DNA of 59,946 nucleotides. Origin: Prolixibacteraceae bacterium. GTDB lineage: Bacteria > Bacteroidota > Bacteroidia > Bacteroidales > Prolixibacteraceae. Shown one piece after another: positions 27,101 to 34,272 of the stretch; positions within the stretch are counted from its first letter, which is position 1; the number at the start of each line of letters is the position of its first letter. Under the pieces are notes generated by a model. That model saw nothing but the letters and a program-made list of their open reading frames with translations. It was not told the DNA's origin and ran no database searches. A program made the translations under genes and the position numbers. The DNA lies in NCBI GenBank assembly GCA_030602265.1, contig JAUWAB010000022.1, positions 1-59,946 of the forward strand. The letters run 5' to 3'.

Positions 27101-28852
27101 GGTCAGGCCGAATATGTCGGCGCCATCGGGGCTCCGTTTGCCATTACGGTTATTGGTGGATTGGCACTGAGCACCTTACTGACCCTGATCTTTGTGCCAA
27201 CACTCTATGCCGGACTTGAAAACACCCTCGACTGGATGAAAAGCCTTACCTGGAAGATCAAACTGCTGCATCTGGTTTTATTCGCCGCTTCCGTCTGGTA
27301 TATCTACTACCGGATCGACAGTTTTATCTGGCAGTTACTAACCCTGATGCTGGTAATCATCCTGATTCCGGGCCTTACCTGGTTTATCCAGTCGAGCCTC
27401 CGGATGGCCAGTGAAAAAGTCATCGATGAAAATGCTCCGCTGAAAATTACGGTCAGGAAGCTGGTCAAAATCTATGACCGTGCACCCCGGTTTGAAAGAG
27501 AGTGGAATTCCGGGCTGAAGATCAGGGAAAGGGCAGGCCTTACCAAAGATTATAAGCATATACGGGATTTTTATGACCTCGTATGGCAATTTCCCTTACT
27601 GGGCTTCATGATATGGTTTACCTTCATGTATCTGACAGCCAATTTTTGGATGCTGCTTTTAACCGTGTCAACTTATTTCTTCCTGATTATGCTTTGGACA
27701 CCTGTCAGGGCAGTACTGCGCAATATACATCAGAAATCAGGAAAACCATGGCCTTTAAAGACAGACAGGATCGGTTTTAACCTGATCCTGTGGGTATTGC
27801 CCCTCGTTTTCCTCTTTATTTTCTATAAAAGATGGGACAATGTCAGCATGGTCATCCTGGTGGGAATTCTCTGGTACCTTTTGCTTGCTATTTATGCCTC
27901 TTCGGAATATGTACACAATAAGAACGTAAATATTGACAGGATCACCGGTCGTTTCGGAACGCTTCGCAGAAAATACTTCAGGATGGTCAAAACCATTCCG
28001 GTAATCGGAAAACGCAGAAAACCGTTCAAGGCACTTGCCGGTGTGTCCATGGAAATTACCACCGGTATGATCGGACTTCTGGGGCCCAACGGAGCCGGCA
28101 AATCAACCATGATGCGCATCATCTGCGGTATTTTTGAACAGAGCTACGGCAAGATTTATATCAACGGGCTCGATACCCAGAAACACCGCGAAGAGTTACA
28201 GGGCCTGATCGGTTACCTCCCCCAGGAATTCGGGACTTATGAAAATATGTCAGCATGGGAATTCCTGGACTATCAGGCTATCCTGAAAGGAATCGCCGAT
28301 GCGAAGGTCAGGAGCGAACGTATTGAGTATGTTCTGAAGGCTGTCCATATGTTTGAACGGAAGGACGATAATATCGGGTCATTCTCCGGAGGTATGAAAC
28401 AACGGATCGGTATTGCACAGATTCTGCTGAACCTGCCGAGGATACTGGTAGTGGATGAACCTACCGCCGGACTTGATCCCCGGGAAAGGATCCGTTTCAG
28501 GAACCTGCTGGTTGAACTCAGCCGCGACAGGATTGTCATTTTCTCGACCCACATTATTGAGGATATTTCCAGCTCGTGTAACCAGGTTGCCGTCATCAAC
28601 CGCGGCCGCCTGAAATATTTCGGCGTACCAACCAACATGGTCCAGTTAGGCGAAGGTTATGTCTGGCAGTTCAGCCTGACCACCGCCGAATTTGATCAGT
28701 TCTCCAACAAGCAGATGATTACCAATCATATGCGCGATGGCGACAAAATCAAGGTCAGGGCCGTGGCAAAAGAAAAACCGGTGCCACATGCGGTCAATGT
28801 CACCCCACACCTTGAGGATGCCTATTTATGCCTGTTGAGAGATATTACCTGA
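24143..28852 (+). CDS. RND permease fused to six extra membrane helices and an ABC ATPase domain
   Basis: One uninterrupted 1569-residue frame. Residues 1-1035 are a full RND permease: NFVIQRKVLISMLFIGLSLLG at the start, helix-4 Asp397 in LLDNSVVVLEN and helix-10 VNNGI at 935-939. Residues about 1036-1260 hold six further hydrophobic helices unlike anything in RND pumps. Residues about 1290-1569 are a complete ABC-2-type ATPase: Walker A GPNGAGKST (1314-1322, Lys1320), signature FSGGMKQR (Ser1415-Gly1417), Walker B with Asp1438-Glu1439 and H-loop STHIIED. A glycine/methionine-rich loop lies at 647-661. The ATPase is a paralogue of the 14039 product. I know of no characterised protein of this design. 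A small permease follows 25 bases downstream. Confidence 0.9.
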   Translation: MNFVIQRKVLISMLFIGLSLLGYVSYKQLPVELMPNADLPMLFVQVTSRQEVDPVYMENQGVIPVEGAIASLEGVESMESWLNNRQASIQVSFNSNVNFKYTFLKLQEKIDQVRDNLPEGFTVMVNRVDIQQLSNQFMELQVRGSGGTDRIRNIVDQEVKNELENIDGIASANVFGGKERSIEVTIDMAACEAYGITTARIRSAMSSNSQNRTFAGYLHESNKKYFVHVTAEYQDVTDIENIVLAEGPIFLKDVADVYFGVKEETTISRVNGLDAISVLLVNDSQANLIDLSHRTQDVIKRLNQKLAQRDVEIVIQSNTAETMEKNIDQIVSLALVGGLLAVFVLWIFLKNFLIVSIIALAIPVSVFTAFNFFYAAGISINSLTLVGMALAIGMLLDNSVVVLENIYRLAGKHYSPDKAVVQGTTEVWRSVVAATLTTITVFVPFIFSSEYMVKLMGNHIGTSIISTLLVSLLVAMLLIPMAAHILLRGRASHNIFYEKVTTNNRIIQIYLVLLKASMRKPARTVIGALVVFFVTVFIVLAVSVNNLREVEQNRFSVYVTMPTGSTLDATDLVVQELESRLIEVEEIKDVVSNIQTEEAIINILLKEDFEKIAKRKVAEVKSDVESRTRGIRNAEISLTQPTSSQSFRGGGGGMAGGMNQFSRFLGIGSNQEQVIIKGQDFQLMRGVAEDLRYFIENLESVRSASVSVGSNRPEVHLLFNQMLMTQNEVTLNNISGELGSFSREMSSGATFKQGTEEYDIILKEKGAEEIRDKTIDDLRRLSITNNQGAVFDLNDLADIIYASGMANITRVNQEKQIVLNYRFATEAEQSKDLLNAYRLEIDEIVGAYNLPAGIAVQVVHEEDQFSEFYFLIAAAFILILMILASVFESLSTPFVLMFSVPLAAIGSFLALIFTGNSLFNANTLTGFLILLGIVVNNGIILIDFTNILRKRGHRKSRALLEAGLSRVRPILITAITTIVAMFPLALGQAEYVGAIGAPFAITVIGGLALSTLLTLIFVPTLYAGLENTLDWMKSLTWKIKLLHLVLFAASVWYIYYRIDSFIWQLLTLMLVIILIPGLTWFIQSSLRMASEKVIDENAPLKITVRKLVKIYDRAPRFEREWNSGLKIRERAGLTKDYKHIRDFYDLVWQFPLLGFMIWFTFMYLTANFWMLLLTVSTYFFLIMLWTPVRAVLRNIHQKSGKPWPLKTDRIGFNLILWVLPLVFLFIFYKRWDNVSMVILVGILWYLLLAIYASSEYVHNKNVNIDRITGRFGTLRRKYFRMVKTIPVIGKRRKPFKALAGVSMEITTGMIGLLGPNGAGKSTMMRIICGIFEQSYGKIYINGLDTQKHREELQGLIGYLPQEFGTYENMSAWEFLDYQAILKGIADAKVRSERIEYVLKAVHMFERKDDNIGSFSGGMKQRIGIAQILLNLPRILVVDEPTAGLDPRERIRFRNLLVELSRDRIVIFSTHIIEDISSSCNQVAVINRGRLKYFGVPTNMVQLGEGYVWQFSLTTAEFDQFSNKQMITNHMRDGDKIKVRAVAKEKPVPHAVNVTPHLEDAYLCLLRDIT

Positions 28853-28877
28853 TTTTTATCCATTAATACCAACTGAA

Positions 28878-29591
28878 ATGCAATTGCTGAGTAAAAATAA
28901 TTTCATCATTTTCTGGCGGTCAATCCGGTATAACCTGAAGATTATATTTGCCGGACGATTTATCTGGTTTCTGCTGGCATCGTTTGCCTTTTATCTCTTC
29001 TTTTCGATAATGAGCATCTACCAGGGAAGCGTGCTCAGCGAAGGAATGGTGTATAACCTTATGCTATTCCCCGGGATCCTTCTGGTTTTTTACCCCTCTG
29101 TTTTCGGCATCCAGAATGATGAAGACGCCAGAATCCTGGAAATTCTTTTCGGAATTCCCAACTATCGCTATAAAGTGTGGCTGGTCAGGCTGGTTATGAT
29201 CTTTGTTCAGGTATTCCTTATTCTGATCATTTATGGTTATGTATCTTCCATCCTGATCTATCGGGTTAATCCCCTGGAAATGGCTGTCCAGCTGATGTTT
29301 CCCGTTGGTTTTATGGGAGCAATGGCCTTTATGTTCTCCACACTGATCAAAAATGGAAACGGGACGGCAGTGATCATGATCCTGATCGGGGTGGCCCTTT
29401 TGATCCTTGCCGAGCCGCTGGCCAGGTCTCAGTGGAATATATTCCTTAATCCGCTGGAACTGCCCGACAATTTCAATCTGGTTATTTGGGAAGGTATCAT
29501 CACCAAGAACAGAATTTTCCTTGGTGTTGGAATGATTGTTTTCCTGCTTTATGGTCTGTTTAACCTTCAAAACCGGGAGCGATTCGTATAA
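28878..29591 (+). CDS. ABC-2-type permease, small
   Basis: A 237-residue membrane protein with six predicted helices (for example GRFIWFLLASFAFYLFFSIM, YNLMLFPGILLVFYPSVFGI, IFVQVFLILIIYGYVSSILI, FLGVGMIVFLLYGLFNL). The cytoplasmic loop NDEDARILEILFGIPNYRYK is typical of ABC-2 permeases, where a similar helix contacts the ATPase. It probably works with the ATPase domain of the fusion protein encoded 25 bases upstream. It is the last gene of the operon. Its stop lies three bases from the stop of the convergent prenyl synthase gene, with no terminator hairpin visible between them. Confidence 0.8.
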   Translation: MQLLSKNNFIIFWRSIRYNLKIIFAGRFIWFLLASFAFYLFFSIMSIYQGSVLSEGMVYNLMLFPGILLVFYPSVFGIQNDEDARILEILFGIPNYRYKVWLVRLVMIFVQVFLILIIYGYVSSILIYRVNPLEMAVQLMFPVGFMGAMAFMFSTLIKNGNGTAVIMILIGVALLILAEPLARSQWNIFLNPLELPDNFNLVIWEGIITKNRIFLGVGMIVFLLYGLFNLQNRERFV

Positions 29592-29594
29592 AAA

Positions 29595-30578
29595 TCAGGA
29601 ATTCCGGTTTAAGAGTTTCAGGCAAATTTCCCTGAGTTTTTCTTTTCTGATTTCGTCAACTGGAAGATTATCAAGTAGCTCCATGGCATCCCCTGTGTAA
29701 GCACGAATAAGCTGTTCGGTTTTCTCCCTGATGTTAAGGAGGTCATAAATGTCCCTGACCGCCCTGACCTTTTCGTCACGGGAAAATTCTTTCCTGCTGA
29801 TCCAGCCGGTAAGTTCCGCCCTGACTGCCGGAGGAGCCATTTCAAGGGCATTGATCAGGAGATAGGTCTTTTTGTTGGCCGTGATATCCCCCCCGATTTT
29901 TTTCCCGAATTCAACCTCACTTCCATAGGTATCCAGAAGGTCGTCCTGAAGTTGAAATGCGATGCCTAAATTGATCCCGATCCGGTAAACCCCGTCAGCG
30001 GAATCATCGCCGGCATTTCCGCAGATGGCGCCTGCCTTAAGGGCACAGCCCAGCAGAACAGCCGTTTTGAGCCTGATCATTTCTATATATTCCGAGGTGC
30101 TGACCTCCATCCTGGTTTCAAAATCCATATCATACTGCTGACCTTCACAAACCTCCAATGCCGTCCTGGTAAACAGACCGGTCAATTGCTGCATTTCCCC
30201 TGTCCTGCTCTCAAGAAGCAGTTTATAGGCCAGAAAAGCCATGGCATCACCCGAAAGAATGGCTGCATTGTCTGAAAACTGCCGGTGAACGGTTGGCCGG
30301 CCTCTCCGCATATCGGCATGGTCCATGATATCATCATGAAGGAGGGTGAAATTATGGAAAACCTCTATGGCTAATGCAGCAGGCAAGGCATTGTCCACCT
30401 CGTCGGAAAAAAGCTGGCAGCCCAGAAGAACGAGCAAAGGGCGTATTCTCTTGCCACCGGCAGACATGGCATAGGCGACCGGTTCATAAAGATTAACGGG
30501 CGGCTGGCTGTTCCATACCAGGTTATGCGATCTTATCGCATACTCAATTTTTTCCATTAGCTGGTTAACCGTTTGCAT
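29595..30578 (-). CDS. Polyprenyl diphosphate synthase (trans-isoprenyl)
   Basis: A 327-residue enzyme condensing isopentenyl diphosphate with allylic diphosphates to farnesyl, geranylgeranyl or longer chains. The first aspartate-rich motif is DDIMD at 82-86, followed by RRGRPTVH. The second is QDDLLD (Asp212, Asp213, Asp216). GGKRIRPLL near residue 41-49 binds diphosphate. Small or medium residues precede the first motif (HNFTLLH), so chain length cannot be fixed by eye. It starts 16 bases after the MMPL-like exporter stop, so the two are probably one unit. Confidence 0.93.
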   Translation of the reverse strand: MQTVNQLMEKIEYAIRSHNLVWNSQPPVNLYEPVAYAMSAGGKRIRPLLVLLGCQLFSDEVDNALPAALAIEVFHNFTLLHDDIMDHADMRRGRPTVHRQFSDNAAILSGDAMAFLAYKLLLESRTGEMQQLTGLFTRTALEVCEGQQYDMDFETRMEVSTSEYIEMIRLKTAVLLGCALKAGAICGNAGDDSADGVYRIGINLGIAFQLQDDLLDTYGSEVEFGKKIGGDITANKKTYLLINALEMAPPAVRAELTGWISRKEFSRDEKVRAVRDIYDLLNIREKTEQLIRAYTGDAMELLDNLPVDEIRKEKLREICLKLLNRNS

Positions 30579-30594
30579 AGCAGGATTGATTAAG

Positions 30595-32973
30595 TTAGTT
30601 CTTTTTTAATTCATCCATTCCGTTGATTTCCGAATCATCGGTGTACATGTCTAAAATGGGTTCCCGGAAATTATCTGTTGTAGTAAGCTTGTCGAGTCCT
30701 GAAAGCAGCGAGGGAAGCAATATCAGGTTGGAAGTCAGCGCAACCAGTAGGGTCAGGGAAACCAGGACCCCAAGGGCAACGGTACCGCCAAAACCGGACA
30801 GGCTGAAAATCCCGAAACCAAAAAACAGGACCACGGAGGTATACAGCATACTGACACCTGTCTCCCTCAGCGCGAGGACCACCGACCGGCTGATATTCCA
30901 ACCGGTGACCTTCAGTTCCTGACGGTATTTGGCTAAAAAATGAATGGTGTTATCAACTGAAATACCAAAAGCAATACTGAAAACCAGAATGGTGGAAGCC
31001 TTTATCGGAATTCCGCCGAAACCCATCGTAGCCGCTGTGAATATCAACGGTATGATATTGGGAACCAACGACATGGCCACCATTCTCCAGGAAGAGAACA
31101 TCAGGGCCATAAACATGGAAATCAGGAAGATGGCCAGACCAAGACTCATGAACAGGTTCTTCTGCAGATATTGTGTTCCCTTGAAAAAAGTGATGCTCGA
31201 ACCTGTTACGATGGTATCATATTCCTCCTTTTCGAAAATGGAATCCACATCATTCCTGAAATTGGAATAAAGTTCTTCCATCCTTTTGGTCCCTACATCC
31301 TTTGCGCGGATACTGATACGGGTCAGCTGCCTGGAACTGTCCAGGAATGAATGCAGCAGGGCAGCATTCTCCTCACCCTGCATAGCATACGACAAAATAA
31401 AATTCCTTTCATAATTGTTGGGAACCGAATAGTAATCTTCGCTCCCGTTGTAAAAAGCCTGCTTGGCAAATTTGATCAGATTCAGTAACGACAATGAAGG
31501 AGAAAGTTCAGGATATTCAGCTAACTTGTTTTCCAACTGGTCCATACGGGTGAAAGTGGACATCTGCAGGACGCCGTTTGGTTTTTTGGTGTCAACCATG
31601 ATCTCTACCGGCATCAGCCCGTGGAAATTCTCCTCAAAAAACCTGAGGTCCTTATATATCGGATCATGTTCAGGGATATCATCGACCATAAATCCTGAAC
31701 TTTTTACCAGGGTAATGCCGTAAATTCCAACAGCTACAATAACAACCGCAACGACATACACCCGCCTGCGGTATCTTCTGGTGATAATGATCAGGTAATC
31801 GATAATCCTGACAACAGAGCGGTATTCGAGGTGCTTCACATGCCTGTCGCCGGGAGGTTGTACAAAGCTGAAAATGATCGGGATCAAGACCAGCGACAGG
31901 AGAAAGAGGCTCATAATACTCAGGGAGGCAACAATCCCGAAATGGATCAGAATTTCGCTCTGGGTAATGACGAAAGTGGCAAAACCGGCTGCCGTGGTAA
32001 GATTGGTAAGAAGAGTGGCATTCCCTATTTTGATAATTACCCGCTGAAGTGCTTTTACCCGGTTACCGTGTTGCACAAATTCATGGTGAAACTTGTTGAG
32101 CATATAAATGCTGTTGGGGATCCCGATCACTATCAGCAATGGTGGGATCATTCCCGACAGAATGGTGATCTTAAAGCCAAACAAGGAGAGAAAACCCATC
32201 GACCAGACTACTCCTGTAAGCACGATCAGGACCGGGTAGAAAACAGCCTTGAATGATCTGAAGAACAGAAACAGGACAATAATACACATACCAAGAGCCA
32301 AGGCACTGAACAGATAGATCTCTTTTTTGATCTGGATGGAATTGACTACCCTGATATAAGGAAGTCCTGAATAATGTAACTGTACATCGTTTTTTTCCTC
32401 AAAGTTATGGCTGATCCGCTGTATAGACTGAATCATGTTTTCGCGGTCACGACTGTGCATCTTGTCCTTGTTCACCGTAATCACCAGGAGATAGGTATGA
32501 TTCTGACTGTTATACAGAACATCCCTGTAAAACGGCAGACTGAAAAACACTCCGGCCAGGGAATCGAGTTGTTCCTGCGATTCAATTTCAGAGGGGAAAA
32601 CCGGTATTACCTGAAACCGCTTTAGTTCCTGATCACGAACGAGATCATAGGCCTTGTTAACGGAAAGCAGGTCCTCAACCCCCTCAACGCTGGCAAGCTG
32701 ATCTGAAAATTCATTCCATCGCCGGAAATGTTCAATCCGGAAAAAATCAGGATCTGTTATCCCGATCATGATCAGATTTCCTTCTTCCCCGAATATTTCG
32801 GTAAATTTCTGGTAATCCTTGAATGCCTGGTCCTTTTGAGGAAGCAAAGAGGCATACTCATAAGACATTTCAACTTTCCGGGCATGATAGCCAAAAAAAA
32901 GCGTAAGCACCAACACCAGGGTTAGTATAGTGATTTTATTACGGAGGATGATGCCCGATATTCTAATCCACAT
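30595..32973 (-). CDS. MMPL/patched-like RND superfamily exporter
   Basis: A 792-residue membrane protein with two repeats of one helix, a periplasmic loop and five helices, the COG1033/HpnN-MMPL layout. This is shorter than AcrB-type pumps. The first bundle has YLFSALALGMCIIVLFLFFRSF and GMIPPLLIVIGIPNSIYMLNKF. The second has ASTILVFSIAFGISVDNTIHFLAKYR, with the family Gly-x-x-x-Asp pattern. Relatives export lipids or hopanoids. Being just upstream of an isoprenoid synthase suggests a lipid-type substrate (inference). A 120-base gap to the radical SAM gene contains no visible gene. Confidence 0.88.
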   Translation of the reverse strand: MWIRISGIILRNKITILTLVLVLTLFFGYHARKVEMSYEYASLLPQKDQAFKDYQKFTEIFGEEGNLIMIGITDPDFFRIEHFRRWNEFSDQLASVEGVEDLLSVNKAYDLVRDQELKRFQVIPVFPSEIESQEQLDSLAGVFFSLPFYRDVLYNSQNHTYLLVITVNKDKMHSRDRENMIQSIQRISHNFEEKNDVQLHYSGLPYIRVVNSIQIKKEIYLFSALALGMCIIVLFLFFRSFKAVFYPVLIVLTGVVWSMGFLSLFGFKITILSGMIPPLLIVIGIPNSIYMLNKFHHEFVQHGNRVKALQRVIIKIGNATLLTNLTTAAGFATFVITQSEILIHFGIVASLSIMSLFLLSLVLIPIIFSFVQPPGDRHVKHLEYRSVVRIIDYLIIITRRYRRRVYVVAVVIVAVGIYGITLVKSSGFMVDDIPEHDPIYKDLRFFEENFHGLMPVEIMVDTKKPNGVLQMSTFTRMDQLENKLAEYPELSPSLSLLNLIKFAKQAFYNGSEDYYSVPNNYERNFILSYAMQGEENAALLHSFLDSSRQLTRISIRAKDVGTKRMEELYSNFRNDVDSIFEKEEYDTIVTGSSITFFKGTQYLQKNLFMSLGLAIFLISMFMALMFSSWRMVAMSLVPNIIPLIFTAATMGFGGIPIKASTILVFSIAFGISVDNTIHFLAKYRQELKVTGWNISRSVVLALRETGVSMLYTSVVLFFGFGIFSLSGFGGTVALGVLVSLTLLVALTSNLILLPSLLSGLDKLTTTDNFREPILDMYTDDSEINGMDELKKN

Positions 32974-33093
32974 ATTATCAAAAAAAAATATGGCTCCGAA
33001 ATTACAACAAATTTTTTACAGCCTGAACCTTGCGGTCCGGGACTCGTCCAATAAAGTAAAAATATGACAGACAATTAAGAACAGGTATGCCAA

Positions 33094-34272
33094 TTAATAA
33101 TCGCTGGTGTGGATAATCCGGCATCCCTGAATCCTTAGCTTATTAATGGATTCAGTTAGCGGATCGCTTACTGCGTTGCCCACCGATCCGTGACAGAATG
33201 GGCAGGAATGGATTTCGCCCTTCGAATCAATGTACATGTAACGGTTACCTGCACCCAGACAGCCGGTCTGCCGCTGGTCAAAACCGGGATACATCACAAT
33301 CGGGTAATCCCTGAACGCAGGATTGAGGCAGGAATCCAGATAGACAGAGGTTAAAAGATCAACCTGCGAAGGCAACAGCATTATGTCCTGCCCCCTGAAC
33401 CTGCCTGTCTGGCGGGCTTCCAGGATTTTCACAAATCCGGCGCCCCATTCTTTGGCCAGCTCAAGGTACTGCATAACATTTTCACGGGTAACAAACTGCC
33501 TGGTGGCGCAAAATGCCAGGGTTACAAGGATACCGGCCTCACGGCAGTTTTTTACGGCATCCCTCACCCAACTGAAGGATTCCGGATGGTGCCTGAAACG
33601 GTTGTGCTCATCCCCGTCCCAATGATCCAGACTGATACTCGCACCGGTAAGTCCGGCATTCTTTAGTTCCATTGCTACATCTGCCGTTAGTCCGAACCCT
33701 GAAGTCAGCAACCAGCAATCCATCGTCTTCCTTGCCTCCTGGATTAGTTTTATCAGATCACCTTTACGGAGCAGGGGCTCTCCGCCTCCAAACTGGATAT
33801 GCGTCAATCCGGTGGTTTTCAGCTTTTCAAGAATCAACATCAGATCGCCAGAACCAAGATGCTCCTCCGGTCCGATATTGTCCCAATCAAAGCAGTGAGA
33901 ACATCGAAGTGAGCATTTGCTGGTAATAGAGTATATGATTGTATTCAGCAAAGGTCTTCCCGTTGGATTGCCATTAATCCGGAGGAGTTCCCCCTCCATA
34001 AATGAGTCGAAGTTTCGGGAAGGATATCCTGGTATATGCTCGGCAAAATAGTATTTCCCCTCGTGCCCGATAAAACGGGGAATACGACTGTAACCCTGAA
34101 TGGTTTTCCGTTTAACCGAAAACTTCCGGAGATCGTCTGCTGCCTTTACCGGATTCTTTGCGTGTTTTAATGACAAGAAATACATGTTCAGGATCAAGCG
34201 AAGACTGATCAGGTCGGCCCTGAAGCCGCTGACCATTTTAAAGGGCGCAGTTGAACTGAAGTTTCCCGTCAT
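33094..34272 (-). CDS. Radical SAM protein with SPASM-like C-terminus
   Basis: A 392-residue enzyme predicted to bind a 4Fe-4S cluster through Cys120, Cys124 and Cys127 (CSLRCSHC). The SAM-binding motif FGGGEPLL follows. The C-terminal part has additional cysteines (TGCLGAGNRYMYIDSKGEIHSC then PFC), as in SPASM or twitch domains. The first 110 residues are a separate helical segment with YYFAEHIPGYPSRNF. Its start overlaps the stop of the upstream lipoprotein-like gene by four bases, so the two are translationally coupled. No short precursor peptide gene is seen, so a RiPP role is not supported. The substrate is unknown. Confidence 0.85.
   Translation of the reverse strand: MTGNFSSTAPFKMVSGFRADLISLRLILNMYFLSLKHAKNPVKAADDLRKFSVKRKTIQGYSRIPRFIGHEGKYYFAEHIPGYPSRNFDSFMEGELLRINGNPTGRPLLNTIIYSITSKCSLRCSHCFDWDNIGPEEHLGSGDLMLILEKLKTTGLTHIQFGGGEPLLRKGDLIKLIQEARKTMDCWLLTSGFGLTADVAMELKNAGLTGASISLDHWDGDEHNRFRHHPESFSWVRDAVKNCREAGILVTLAFCATRQFVTRENVMQYLELAKEWGAGFVKILEARQTGRFRGQDIMLLPSQVDLLTSVYLDSCLNPAFRDYPIVMYPGFDQRQTGCLGAGNRYMYIDSKGEIHSCPFCHGSVGNAVSDPLTESINKLRIQGCRIIHTSDY

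Noticed and set aside
27200-28100. Possibility that the RND-ABC fusion is a frameshift or assembly join of two genes
   Set aside because: The linker is continuous coding sequence with six membrane helices belonging to neither flank, and there is no internal ATG with a clear start site before the ATPase. Not excluded without reads, so it remains a check in the finding.
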